Shown in pieces: positions 51,787 through 60,698 of a stretch of DNA of 64,000 nt. Source of the stretch: GCA-2731375 sp002731375 (lineage in GTDB: Bacteria; Pseudomonadota; Alphaproteobacteria; GCA-2731375); contig JASMDX010000034.1 in the NCBI GenBank assembly GCA_030752605.1, positions 1 to 64,000 on the forward strand. Direction: 5' to 3'. Every line of letters begins with the position of its first letter. Position 1 is the first letter of the stretch. Made by a program: the position numbers and the translations under genes. The notes beneath the pieces were generated by a model. It was not told the origin of the DNA. It ran no database searches and worked only from the letters and a program-made list of their open reading frames with translations.

Positions 51787-52788
51787 ATGTCAGAGACAAA
51801 CAGCCTGGCGCAATGCGAAGTAGATTTTGACCAAGACGGCGCCCAGCACGGCTTCCTGCGCCTGCCCTATTCCGTTCACCGCTCCGCATATGGCTGGATC
51901 CCCGTGCCCATCGTGATGTTCAAGAACGGCGCCGGACCCACGGCCCTGGTTATCGCCGGCAATCATGGCGATGAATACGAAGGCCAGGTCACTCTGAGCA
52001 AATTGTGCCGGGAGTTGGTGGCGGAGGATATCCAGGGCCGTCTGATTATTCTGCCCATGGCCAATTATCCAGCCGCGCATGCCGGCATGCGGACCTCGCC
52101 CTTTGACGAAGGTAACCTGAACCGTAGCTTTCCCGGTGATCCCGGCGGTACGCCGACGGAAATGATCGCGCATTATATCGAAGAAGTCCTGATGCCCCTA
52201 TGCGATTACTTCTTTGATCTGCATTCGGGCGGTTCATCGTTGCGTTATCCGGCCACGGTGTTGCGCAAGCGCGGCGAAACGGCGGAAAAGGAAGCCGCGT
52301 TGCAGGCCCTGCAATTGGCCTTTGATGGCACCTACGGCTTTATCTTTGGCCGCCCCGGCGACCCTCGTGTTTCCTCCGCTGCCGCGCGCCGAAAAGGCGT
52401 CCTGGGCCTGACCACGGAACTGGGTGGCGCGGGCACGGTGACGCCGGATATCCTGGCCCTGGCCGAACGCGGCGTGCGGCGGTTGTTGCATCACATCGGC
52501 CTGCTACCCGGCTATCAGCCCGATGCCGTACGCGGCACCCGCCTGATGGAACTGACCAGCACTGATCTGTTCGTATACGCCCGCGACGAGGGCCTGTTCG
52601 AGCCTTATGTGGATCTATTGGCCGAGGTCAAAAAGGGCCAGCCAGCGGGCGCGATCCACCAGCCCGAAACGCCCTGGCTACCGCCTACCGAATGTTTTTT
52701 CGACCACGACGGCCTGGTAATCTGCGAACGCATCCCAGCCCGTGTCCAGCGTGGCGATTGCCTGTTTCATCTGGCGACGGACATTTGA
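51787..52788 (+). CDS. Succinylglutamate desuccinylase/aspartoacylase-family deacylase (DoeB-like)
   Basis: 333 residues, M14-like zinc amidohydrolase. Zinc ligands are in IAGNHGDEYEGQV (His and Glu) and YFFDLHSGGSSLRYP (His); the catalytic Glu is probably in LTTELGGAG. NLNRSFPGDPGGTPTEMIAHYIEEVL is shared with N-alpha-acetyl-diaminobutyrate deacetylase (DoeB) of ectoine breakdown, but no other ectoine gene is nearby, so the substrate stays open. It is probably in one operon with the CoA-transferase. Confidence 0.82.
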   Translation: MSETNSLAQCEVDFDQDGAQHGFLRLPYSVHRSAYGWIPVPIVMFKNGAGPTALVIAGNHGDEYEGQVTLSKLCRELVAEDIQGRLIILPMANYPAAHAGMRTSPFDEGNLNRSFPGDPGGTPTEMIAHYIEEVLMPLCDYFFDLHSGGSSLRYPATVLRKRGETAEKEAALQALQLAFDGTYGFIFGRPGDPRVSSAAARRKGVLGLTTELGGAGTVTPDILALAERGVRRLLHHIGLLPGYQPDAVRGTRLMELTSTDLFVYARDEGLFEPYVDLLAEVKKGQPAGAIHQPETPWLPPTECFFDHDGLVICERIPARVQRGDCLFHLATDI

Positions 52789-52798
52789 CGCTGTCAGG

Positions 52799-54223
52799 TT
52801 ATTGTACCGCTGTCTTGAAACCGGAGTATTTCGGCTGATCGATGGCGATTTGATTGACCACCGTTTGGCGCAGGTGTTTGGCAAGGCCGGGATGGTCTAA
52901 GGCGATCTCGGCGTTGCGAAGACCTTCGACCAGGCGCCAGCGCAATTCATCAAGGCCACCTTTGGTGACGAACAAGGCCTCCAGGCGCTGGTGTTCCCTT
53001 CGGCGCTGTTCCGGGCCCAGAGCATGATCACGCAATACAATGTCTAGGGAATTGCCCGCCACCCGCGCCATGAAGTTCGTGCGGCCCCGAGTCTCGGCCA
53101 TGACGTCGCCGTGCAGGAAATCGCGCACGCTGGCCAACAGCTCGCCGATCCTGGGCATCTCCTGGCTACTCTCGCCGGTGGCCTGGACCGGCTCGACGTC
53201 GCCGGGGATCAGCAGGTTGACGCAATCCACCTGACATTCCGAACTGCGCCTCCCGATGGCCGGGCGCTCCACCGTCGCGTCGGGACCGTTGCGGTAGTGT
53301 TCCGCCATGCCCAGACAGCCGATGGCCCACCAGAACGAACCGAAGACTTCCCAGAACTTCACATGGTCGGGATCGACGGTTTGCCCCGAGACCGCTTCGT
53401 AGCCGGCGAACAGGTCTTCGTAGGTGCCGAAACCACCCACCGGCAGTTCGCTACCAAACCGCCATGAATTGGTGCAGATCCAGCCTAGATCGCGCATGGG
53501 ATCGCCGATATGGGCGACCTCCCAATCCAGCACCGCCACCACGCCGTCCGGCGAAATCATCAGATTGCCATTACGGAAATCGTTATGCACCAGGGCTGTT
53601 TCCACGCCTTGTGGCAGATGATCCAGCAACCAGCGCCCAGCATAGTCAATCATCGGCTGCGGCGTTCTGAAAGCCTTGTAGCGGTCCCAGGTGGTGTGCA
53701 CATAGTCTGCCGGTGTCATGGTTTTCAGCCATTGATCCAGGCTGGTGGCTTGTAGATCGATGGCATGGATACGGGCCAGGATCTGGCCGCATTCATAGGC
53801 CAGCTTGGGCCGAATCGCCGCCAACTCCGGCGAACGGACAATGCGTGCGCCCAGGGCCTCGCCCTCCAGCCAGGACATGATGAAACCTTCGCCCAGGCCG
53901 TCATCTCCGGCCAGAATATAATAGACCTCCGGCTCCGGCACGCCGACCGCCCTGGCCGACTGCATCAACAGGGCCTCCGCCGCCAGGCCGGGATTGTAGG
54001 AGATACGGCTCTCTTCGTGGCCGCCGCCGTCTGCACTGGCTCCGCCGCCAGGCGCCCGGCGCAGGGCCAACAGGCGCTCAACTCCATCTGCACCTGCGAT
54101 GGTCAGACGATAAGTTTCCTGGCTGGCCCCTCCAGACAGGCGTTCAGCCGAAAGCAGTTTCCGGCAATCAGCCAGCTGCCGTATTAGCACTGTTTCCAGT
54201 TTTGCCTCAAAGCTCTCTGTCAC
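52799..54223 (-). CDS. APH-type phosphotransferase family protein
   Basis: 474 residues from GTG 54223. The kinase domain (about 20-330) has the catalytic loop ALVHNDFRNGNLMISPDG and the metal-binding DWEVAHIGDPMRDLGWI. The last 130 residues are a separate helical part. Proteins of this kind (often called ACAD10-like or putative aminoglycoside phosphotransferases) accompany acyl-CoA metabolism; real substrates are mostly unknown and antibiotic resistance is unlikely. Convergent with the deacylase gene. Confidence 0.85.
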   Translation of the reverse strand: MTESFEAKLETVLIRQLADCRKLLSAERLSGGASQETYRLTIAGADGVERLLALRRAPGGGASADGGGHEESRISYNPGLAAEALLMQSARAVGVPEPEVYYILAGDDGLGEGFIMSWLEGEALGARIVRSPELAAIRPKLAYECGQILARIHAIDLQATSLDQWLKTMTPADYVHTTWDRYKAFRTPQPMIDYAGRWLLDHLPQGVETALVHNDFRNGNLMISPDGVVAVLDWEVAHIGDPMRDLGWICTNSWRFGSELPVGGFGTYEDLFAGYEAVSGQTVDPDHVKFWEVFGSFWWAIGCLGMAEHYRNGPDATVERPAIGRRSSECQVDCVNLLIPGDVEPVQATGESSQEMPRIGELLASVRDFLHGDVMAETRGRTNFMARVAGNSLDIVLRDHALGPEQRRREHQRLEALFVTKGGLDELRWRLVEGLRNAEIALDHPGLAKHLRQTVVNQIAIDQPKYSGFKTAVQ

Positions 54224-54255
54224 CTGAACCCTGCCTTACTCGTACCGCGCGGCGA

Positions 54256-55254
54256 TCAATCGTCCAAAATATCCATGCCGTCGAACAGGATTGAGGACAT
54301 ATAACGCTCTGCGAAATCAGGCACGATGGCGACCACGGTCTTGCCCTTCATGCCGTCGCGGGCGGCAACGCGCAGGGCGGCGGCCACCGCCGCGCCGGAG
54401 GAAATACCGCAGGGGATGCCTTCCGAGGTCGCCATCGATTTCGCCGCATCGATGGCGTCATCATTGCTGATCTGCTCGATGCCGTCGATTAGATCCGTAT
54501 CCAGCACCGGGGGTATGAAGCCGGCGCCGATGCCCTGGATCATATGGGGGCTGTGGCTGCCGCCCGATATCACGGGGCTGTCTTCCGGTTCCACGGCGAC
54601 AATCTGGACGTCCGCCTTTTTGGCCTTCAAGCTGCACGCGACCCCGGTCAGGGTGCCGCCCGTGCCAACGCCCATGACTACCGTATCCACGTTACTGGCG
54701 GTATCGACCCAGATTTCCTCGGCCGTGGTGCGGCGGTGGATTTCCGGATTAGCGGGATGACCGAATTGATAGGGCATCACTGCCTTGTCGATGCCTTTGA
54801 CCAGTCCCTCGGCCTTTTTAGTGGCGCCGTTGATACCTTCGGCCCGTGGCGTCAGTTCCAGCTCCGCCCCTAGGGCGATGAACATTTTACGCCGTTCGAC
54901 GGAAAAACTGTCAGGCATTGTCAGGATACAACGGTAGCCCTTGGCGGCGCAGACAAAGGCCAGGCCGACGCCGGTATTTCCCGAAGTGGGTTCGATGATG
55001 GTGGAGCCAGGGCCGATACTGCCGTCCGCCTCCATAGCCGCGATCATGGCAACGGCCAGGCGGTCCTTGACCGATGACATGGGATTGAAGAATTCCAGTT
55101 TGACCAAAACCTCCGCCTTGGCGCTGGCCTTCTCGGCGATATCGTTCAGCCGCACCAAGGGCGTGTTGCCGATGGTCTCGGTAATATCGCCATAAATGCG
55201 GCCACGGCCAGGCGGGTCCAGGTTCAGATCGGTGTTATCCAGCGGATTGTTCAT
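54256..55254 (-). CDS. cysK: Cysteine synthase A
   Basis: 332 residues, fold type II PLP enzyme. PLP Lys is in NPMSSVKDRLAVAMI, the substrate loop is PTSGNTGVGLAFV, and the phosphate-binding loop is MGVGTGGTLTGV. GISSGAAVAAAL lies near the C-terminus. It makes cysteine from O-acetylserine and sulfide. The last residues (MDILDD) end without the usual C-terminal Ile, which in other bacteria docks to an acetyltransferase partner. It lies 32 bases upstream of the phosphotransferase gene on the same strand. Confidence 0.94.
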   Translation of the reverse strand: MNNPLDNTDLNLDPPGRGRIYGDITETIGNTPLVRLNDIAEKASAKAEVLVKLEFFNPMSSVKDRLAVAMIAAMEADGSIGPGSTIIEPTSGNTGVGLAFVCAAKGYRCILTMPDSFSVERRKMFIALGAELELTPRAEGINGATKKAEGLVKGIDKAVMPYQFGHPANPEIHRRTTAEEIWVDTASNVDTVVMGVGTGGTLTGVACSLKAKKADVQIVAVEPEDSPVISGGSHSPHMIQGIGAGFIPPVLDTDLIDGIEQISNDDAIDAAKSMATSEGIPCGISSGAAVAAALRVAARDGMKGKTVVAIVPDFAERYMSSILFDGMDILDD

Positions 55255-55348
55255 GATTGTTTTCCCCCATTAGTAATGCTGTTTCCTGCAACCCATCCTG
55301 ACAAAGTTGCAAATTTTCAGCAATCATTCTGTCCTTCAACACAGCCAT

Positions 55349-56857
55349 TTAGGCTTCTGCTTTCGCATCTGGGCTTTTTCGGATTACGAACAGAAATGCC
55401 ACGGGCGCGGCCAGGGCTGAGGCCAGGGTGAGCAGGTGGAAGGCATTGATATAGCCAATCATCGAGGCCTGATGGCGTACCTCCTCGAGCAGACGCGCGT
55501 GTAGGGGCGGCGTGCCCGGTTCGCCCAGGATGGTGATCCAGAGGCTCAGGTTGCGCAGATCAAAGGCATCGATCATGGCGTTCAAATTGACAGTGGCTTC
55601 GGCGGATGTGCGGAAAAATACCACCAGGGTCAGGGCGATGAATATAGAGCTGCCCAACAGACGGCACAGCGAGAAGATGGCATTGCCCTGGGTCAATAGG
55701 TGTTTGGGTAGGGTGGAAAAGGTCAATACCGCCATGGGGGTATAGGCGGTGCCGAAACCGATGCCGTGGAGGATATTGGTCCAGAATACATCCGCCGTGG
55801 TGATATTGATATCCAGCGAGGACATCCAAAGTCCCGCCACTGATTGCAAGGTCAGTCCGGTGAACAGGCAAAGCCGGGCGTTGAAGCGGGTAAACTGAAC
55901 AACGATGAAGAAACTGAGGAAGTTGCCCATGCCGCGGGCTGAAATCAGATAGCCTACGATAGAATCGGGATAGCCGCGCAAATCTTGCAGCAAGGGCGGA
56001 AACAACACCATGGGTGTAAATTGCAGCATGCCCATGATCAGGGCCAAGGTAATGCCGATAGTGAAGTTACGGTCCCTGAAAGTCACCGGGTCGAACAAGG
56101 CATGACGTGAAGTCAGAATATGAACGATGAACAGATAAAAGAACACGATGGCGAGAAGCAATTCCAGCTGGATTTCATAACTCTCCAGCCAGTCCAGCTG
56201 CTGTCCCCTATCGAACATCAATTGCGTGGCGCCGATGGCGATGGCGATCAGCACGAAACCCAGATAGTCGAACCGCCGCGCCCTGCCTTTTTCTTGATTG
56301 GAGAGCGCGGCGAAGGCTAGCAGGCCGGCGACCAGGCCTGCGGGCAGGATCATGAAAAAGGCCCAGCGCCAGTTGACCAACTCGGCCATCAGGCCGCCGA
56401 ACAACGGCCCCAGGATCGGCCCCATGACGCCGCCCACGCCCCAGGCCATCAAAATGAACGGATGTTGCGCCTTGGAAAAACTGGCAAGCAGAATGGCCTG
56501 GCCCAAGGGAAAGATCGGCGCTCCGAACAGGCCTTGCAGAACGCGGGCCAGCAACATGGTTTCCAGGGAATCCGCCGTCCCTGCCAGCACGGAAAATGAG
56601 GTGAAGCCGGCGATCGCACCGACCATCAGATTGCGCCAGCCCAGTTTCGAGGCCAGCCATCCGGTCAGGGGTGTGGCGATGGCGGTGGCGACGAGATTGA
56701 AGGTAATTATCCAGGAAACTTGTTCCTGGGTCGCCGACAGCGCCCCCTTCATCTGTGGCAGGATCACCGCGACCGAGGTCATGGTGGCGCCAAACAGCAG
56801 GGTGGCAAACTGCACCGTCAGCAGGATCAGCCATTGCCGCAATGTTAAATGGCGCAT
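55349..56857 (-). CDS. DHA2-family MFS multidrug exporter (EmrB/QacA type)
   Basis: 502 residues with fourteen hydrophobic helices. MTSVAVILPQMKGALSATQEQVSWIIT in the first helix, LTGWLASKLGWRNLMVGAI in loop 2-3, and motif C-like GVGGVMGPILGPLFGGLMAELVNWRWAFF are typical. It probably exports lipophilic compounds using the proton gradient. No EmrA-like periplasmic adaptor gene lies beside it. The 217 bases upstream hold no intact gene. Confidence 0.9.
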   Translation of the reverse strand: MRHLTLRQWLILLTVQFATLLFGATMTSVAVILPQMKGALSATQEQVSWIITFNLVATAIATPLTGWLASKLGWRNLMVGAIAGFTSFSVLAGTADSLETMLLARVLQGLFGAPIFPLGQAILLASFSKAQHPFILMAWGVGGVMGPILGPLFGGLMAELVNWRWAFFMILPAGLVAGLLAFAALSNQEKGRARRFDYLGFVLIAIAIGATQLMFDRGQQLDWLESYEIQLELLLAIVFFYLFIVHILTSRHALFDPVTFRDRNFTIGITLALIMGMLQFTPMVLFPPLLQDLRGYPDSIVGYLISARGMGNFLSFFIVVQFTRFNARLCLFTGLTLQSVAGLWMSSLDINITTADVFWTNILHGIGFGTAYTPMAVLTFSTLPKHLLTQGNAIFSLCRLLGSSIFIALTLVVFFRTSAEATVNLNAMIDAFDLRNLSLWITILGEPGTPPLHARLLEEVRHQASMIGYINAFHLLTLASALAAPVAFLFVIRKSPDAKAEA

Positions 56858-57074
56858 GCTCCCGGCGTCCTATGGCAAGCCGGCTTCATGAAGGGGGAAG
56901 CCACCGTTAGAGTGCGCCGAATTGCCCGGCCATGCCAGGCCGCGATCCGGCAATGATATGAAGCGCCCCATGGACATCGTGAAAGATCACCCTCGTCAAA
57001 CAAGGCTGAAGTGTATAGGGCATGGGCGGACCTGGATATGGCCAAGGCGGCGGTACGCCATTTGGCGGGTGATT

Positions 57075-58298
57075 TCAAGTTACCGAAACAGGTAGTTTGT
57101 CAAATCCGCGAAAACGCACACGGGGGCTTAGCTGGGCGTCGCCATTTCTTTTGAGATTTGGAAAGCGCTGAATGAATTTTCCGATCGCGACTCTGCCCTC
57201 AATGCGCCCCAGGGTGTTACCCATGCAGATATGCTTGCCAAGGCCAAAGGCGATCTGGCGGTTTGGATTGCGCGCGATATTGACATTTTCCGGATCGTAA
57301 AACTGTGCCGGATCACGGTTGGCGGCGGCGATGCAGCAATGAATGAACGATCTGGCGGGAATGGTGGTTTCGCCAAACACCACGTCTTCCATCGCCTTGC
57401 GGTTGCCGATCTGCAGCGGTGATTGATAGCGTAGGGATTCTTCGATTGCGCCATGGATCAATTCCGGGTCATCCCGCAGCCGTTGCAATTGATCAGGCGC
57501 CCCCAACAACATATCGATACTGTTGCCAATCAGATTGGCCGTCGTTTCATGGCCGGCATTGAGAAGGAAGATGCAGTTTTGCACCAATTCCACCGGGCTT
57601 AGGCGTTCACCATCGACTTCGCCGAAGATCAGTGCGGAAAGTACTTCGCCGATCTGACTACTATCGGGATTTTCCCGGCGTTTGGCGATCAGCTCGTTCA
57701 GCATCTCCTCGAATTCTAGGACCGCCCCTTCGCCGGCGCGGAGGCCCTCGGGCGAAACCACGGGATCGAGCGCGCCAAGAATAAGGTTGGAATATCCGCG
57801 CAGCAAATGCCGCTGCCCTTCGGGCACGCCCAACATGTCCGAAATCACCTGGGTCGGCAGAGCCAGGGCATAGTCTTCGATGATTTCAAAATCGCCCAAG
57901 GCCTCTAGCTTGTCCAACAGCTCATCGATCACCCTTTCGACCACCGGCTCCAACTCGGCCAGTTTGCGCGGCGTGAAGGCGGCGGCCAGCAGTTTGCGGA
58001 CCCGGGTATGAATGGGCGGATCATTGAACACTAGGCTAGTGGTGTGATGGGTATATAGGGGCCCATCGCCAAATCTGGGTTTGAAGGCGATTTTCTTGTC
58101 GGAACTCATGGCGGGATGCTTGAACGATTGCACGACGTCGTCGTAGCGGGTCAGGAAGTAGGAACCATCCGCGTTCCGGTGCACGGGGTCGTTTTCGCGC
58201 AACATCCGATAGGTGGGAAAGGGGTCGCGTGCCGCCACGTTGTCAAAATCGCTTAGATTGAAGGCTTTCGCCATTTCAAGATTGGACATGTTCGCCAT
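57075..58298 (-). CDS. Cytochrome P450
   Basis: 407 residues, soluble bacterial P450. I-helix motif LNAGHETTANLIGNS, ExxR in AIEESLRYQSPLQIGNR, and the heme-binding loop FGLGKHICMGNTLGRIEG with the Cys ligand. All needed residues are present. It starts one base behind the MaoC-like gene, so the two are co-transcribed. No ferredoxin or reductase gene is adjacent. The substrate is unknown; partner context suggests an acyl or steroid-like compound. Confidence 0.93.
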   Translation of the reverse strand: MANMSNLEMAKAFNLSDFDNVAARDPFPTYRMLRENDPVHRNADGSYFLTRYDDVVQSFKHPAMSSDKKIAFKPRFGDGPLYTHHTTSLVFNDPPIHTRVRKLLAAAFTPRKLAELEPVVERVIDELLDKLEALGDFEIIEDYALALPTQVISDMLGVPEGQRHLLRGYSNLILGALDPVVSPEGLRAGEGAVLEFEEMLNELIAKRRENPDSSQIGEVLSALIFGEVDGERLSPVELVQNCIFLLNAGHETTANLIGNSIDMLLGAPDQLQRLRDDPELIHGAIEESLRYQSPLQIGNRKAMEDVVFGETTIPARSFIHCCIAAANRDPAQFYDPENVNIARNPNRQIAFGLGKHICMGNTLGRIEGRVAIGKFIQRFPNLKRNGDAQLSPRVRFRGFDKLPVSVT

Positions 58299-58299
58299 T

Positions 58300-59160
58300 T
58301 TATTCCAGCCCCTTCAATTGCGCGCGGCCATCCGCCAATACTAGCTTGTCCCGTGCCAGAACCCAGGTCTCGAATTGTACCGCCGCGCCATCGCGCCAAA
58401 GATAGGTCGTCAGCGCCTCGCCAGGATAAACTGGTGCCGCGAAGGCAGCCGAGAAGTGTTTCAGGCGTTGCCCGTCATCGTCGCCGGCTGTCTGCAAGAC
58501 CGCCCTGCAGGCATGCCCCCAGGTCGACAAGCCATGCATGATCGGTCCGGAGAAACCCTGCTGCCGGGCTACGGATGGCGTGGAATGGATTTTTGCCCGC
58601 CCACCCAGCAAACGGTAAATCAGGGCGACCTGGGGCGATGTCGCGATTGATACGGTGGCATCCGCGGCCCGTTCTGGCCTTGCCTGGCCGGCCGGGCGCC
58701 GCCCCGTGGGCGCGCCATCAACGCGGAACTCTCGGGCCAGGTAGCTGGCTTGCAAACGTGCCAGTACGGCGCCGCCGTCGGCGTTTCTGATCGTGGTCTC
58801 GGCGGCCAATATGGTGGCGTTCTGTTTCGGTTTATCCATTGCGCCGACGATACGGTTGTCCGCCCGCAGCTGGGCTGAAAGGGGAAGCGCCTGATGAATT
58901 TCCATGCCTTGTGACAAATGGATCAGTTTCGGCCACTCGATGCCCAATTCCAGGACAAAGGCAATATCCCACGCCGCGACCGAGGCGAAGGTAGGGAACA
59001 CCGCCAGGTTGTCTTCCAAGACGAATTGCAGCTGCCGCTCATCAACTGGATCCAAGCCCAGCCCGATACCTAGTGCATATAGAATTATCTGGTCCTGGCC
59101 ATAGCTAAAAGATTTGTCCAGGCTTTGGTGTTGCAGCAGATCTCGATACGTCAATGTCAT
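58300..59160 (-). CDS. MaoC-like double-hotdog protein lacking the hydratase-2 Asp
   Basis: 286 residues: an N-terminal hotdog half (about 1-145) and a C-terminal MaoC half (about 165-286), the build of eukaryotic-type enoyl-CoA hydratase 2. The second half ends as expected with GFSGPIMHGLSTWGHACRAVL and AAPVYPGEAL. The catalytic box, usually GDxNPxH, reads LGGRAKIHSTPSVA: Gly187 takes the place of Asp, while His192 remains. Hydratase activity is therefore doubtful. It precedes the P450 gene by one base. Confidence 0.85.
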   Translation of the reverse strand: MTLTYRDLLQHQSLDKSFSYGQDQIILYALGIGLGLDPVDERQLQFVLEDNLAVFPTFASVAAWDIAFVLELGIEWPKLIHLSQGMEIHQALPLSAQLRADNRIVGAMDKPKQNATILAAETTIRNADGGAVLARLQASYLAREFRVDGAPTGRRPAGQARPERAADATVSIATSPQVALIYRLLGGRAKIHSTPSVARQQGFSGPIMHGLSTWGHACRAVLQTAGDDDGQRLKHFSAAFAAPVYPGEALTTYLWRDGAAVQFETWVLARDKLVLADGRAQLKGLE

Positions 59161-59258
59161 GGTCAGGTGTCGATTTTGCTCTCAGATTGTCGCCTGGTTC
59201 GTATGCTGAAGGATAGCGGCAAATCTTGGCGCCAGGTACACATAGTTGCTGCCCCGCC

Positions 59259-59578
59259 ACATTGCCCCCCACGAATTCTTCCAGAAATCGCCGCGTGCCG
59301 GTCTAACCGCCGCCCATCGGGACACGCATTTTGCTTCGCTGGGCGGACTGGCGCCGGGTCAAGTCATCACGCTGCGCCGGGTCGATGGGTGCGGCATCGT
59401 TTCCGCATAACCAAAGGACGGATCATGGATGCCCGAATGGCGCGTCCGAATGTCCGGAGCAGGCCGCCGCGCTTGGCCCTGGTCACCTGCTGGCCTCTTG
59501 ATAGCCCGGTCCCGGGTGGGCCATTGCGCTTCGTGCTTTTTGCCGATCTCATAGCAACTTCGTGCCAACATCACCAGA
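59259..59578 (+). pseudogene. Frameshifted remnant of a class GN-like sortase
   Basis: One frame reads PRHIAPHEFFQKSPRAG then AAHRDTHFASLGGLAPGQVI and TLRRVDG, carrying the catalytic-His region of sortases, and then meets a stop at 59407. The next frame, from about 59393, continues HRFRITKGRIMDARMA, RLALVTCWPLDSPVPGGPLR and FVLFADL, with the catalytic Cys (TCW) and Arg (PLR). A stop also precedes the first part, so the N-terminus with its membrane anchor is gone. The rest of 59161-59713 shows nothing else. Confidence 0.75.
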
Positions 59579-59713
59579 ACACCATTCCAACAGGTTTGCG
59601 CCAACATTCCCGAACACAAAATCGTCACAATTGGGTCCTTGAACCGTCATCATTCCAGAACAATATTAGACTGAAATGCATCCTGGGGACCCGGGCGAGG
59701 GAGGAAAAGGCAG

Positions 59714-59965
59714 ATGAGGATCTATCGCTATTCGGCGCGGGCCGCCCAATTTGATCGGGATGCTTTGTTCCCGGCGGTTCTGGCCGGCCTGTTGGGCCTG
59801 TGGGCTTTGATCGCCATGGCCGTTGACTGTAATCCGAAATTGTTGACCGAGGGCAAAAATCAAGCCGCGGCGTCCTATGTCCCCTGCGAACCGACTGAAG
59901 CCAGGGCGCCGGGAAAGCTGCTGCGTTGCACGCTTGCGACCGCTACGAAGCCCAGGGATATTTAG
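59714..59965 (+). CDS. Small single-helix membrane protein, function unknown
   Basis: 83 residues with GGGAGGAAAAGG before the ATG. One hydrophobic segment (about residues 19-38, LFPAVLAGLLGLWALIAMAV) is followed by a polar part with Cys residues at DCNPK, VPCEP and LRCTL. The SIMPL gene starts three bases after its stop, which suggests co-transcription. Not recognised as any family. Confidence 0.5.
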   Translation: MRIYRYSARAAQFDRDALFPAVLAGLLGLWALIAMAVDCNPKLLTEGKNQAAASYVPCEPTEARAPGKLLRCTLATATKPRDI

Positions 59966-59968
59966 AGC

Positions 59969-60694
59969 ATGCGCCTCCGAATTCTGCTGCTGGGCCTAAT
60001 TCTTGGCCTGATCGCGGCACCGGCGTGGGCCGGCGAGAGTCCCCGGCACGGTGCACATCACAATTATGCCATGGGGCGCAGCATCGCCGTCCAGGGCCTG
60101 GGCGTGGTCAGTGTGCGGCCCGACGTCGCGGTCATTCAGGCCGGTGTCACGACCCAGGCGGCTAGCGCCAAGGCGGCCTTGGCCGAGCATCACAAGGTGA
60201 TGTCCAATCTGTTGGTGGAATTGGATAAATTCGGTTTGGCTGCGCGCGATGTGCAGAGCCAGCAGGTCAATCTGCGGGCCATTTATCCCCACCGTAAGAA
60301 CAATCAGGACGCCGCGCCGGTGCCAAGCGCATTCCGGGCCATGGGCAATCTGCGTGTACGGTTGCGGCAGGTCGACCGGCTGGGCGATTTGTTGGACCAG
60401 TTGACCAACGCCGGCGCCAACAGCATCTCGGGCCTGCATTTTGCCATTAGCGAACCTGGGCCCTTGCAGGACAAGGCCCGCAAGCTGGCGGTCCAGGATG
60501 CCCGCCGCCGGGCGCTGCTCTATGCGGGCGAGGCCGGCGTGCATTTGGGCGAAGTGCTGCGGATCAGGGAGGGCGGCGCCTCAGGCCCGGTCCGGGAATT
60601 CAGGGTTATGGCGGCCAGCGGTTCACAGAGCTCGACCGCGCCGGGCGAGAAGGAAATCCGCATGGCGGTTGGGGTCGTTTTCGCGATCAAATAA
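59969..60694 (+). CDS. SIMPL-domain (DUF541) secreted protein
   Basis: 241 residues. Signal peptide MRLRILLLGLILGLIAAPAWA precedes the mature protein. SIMPL domain: ISVQGLGVVSVRPDVAVIQAGV-like opening (IAVQGLGVVSVRPDVAVIQA), AKAALAEHHKVMSNLLVELDKFGL, SQQVNLRAIYPHR, then LQDKARKLAVQDARRRALLYA and the closing strand EKEIRMAVGVVFAI. Such periplasmic proteins are linked to stress resistance; the mechanism is not known. Confidence 0.88.
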   Translation: MRLRILLLGLILGLIAAPAWAGESPRHGAHHNYAMGRSIAVQGLGVVSVRPDVAVIQAGVTTQAASAKAALAEHHKVMSNLLVELDKFGLAARDVQSQQVNLRAIYPHRKNNQDAAPVPSAFRAMGNLRVRLRQVDRLGDLLDQLTNAGANSISGLHFAISEPGPLQDKARKLAVQDARRRALLYAGEAGVHLGEVLRIREGGASGPVREFRVMAASGSQSSTAPGEKEIRMAVGVVFAIK

Positions 60695-60698
60695 GCGT

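Noticed and set aside
52799..54223. Aminoglycoside resistance kinase
   Set aside because: Only the general APH fold is shared; length and C-terminal part fit the metabolic ACAD10-like group.
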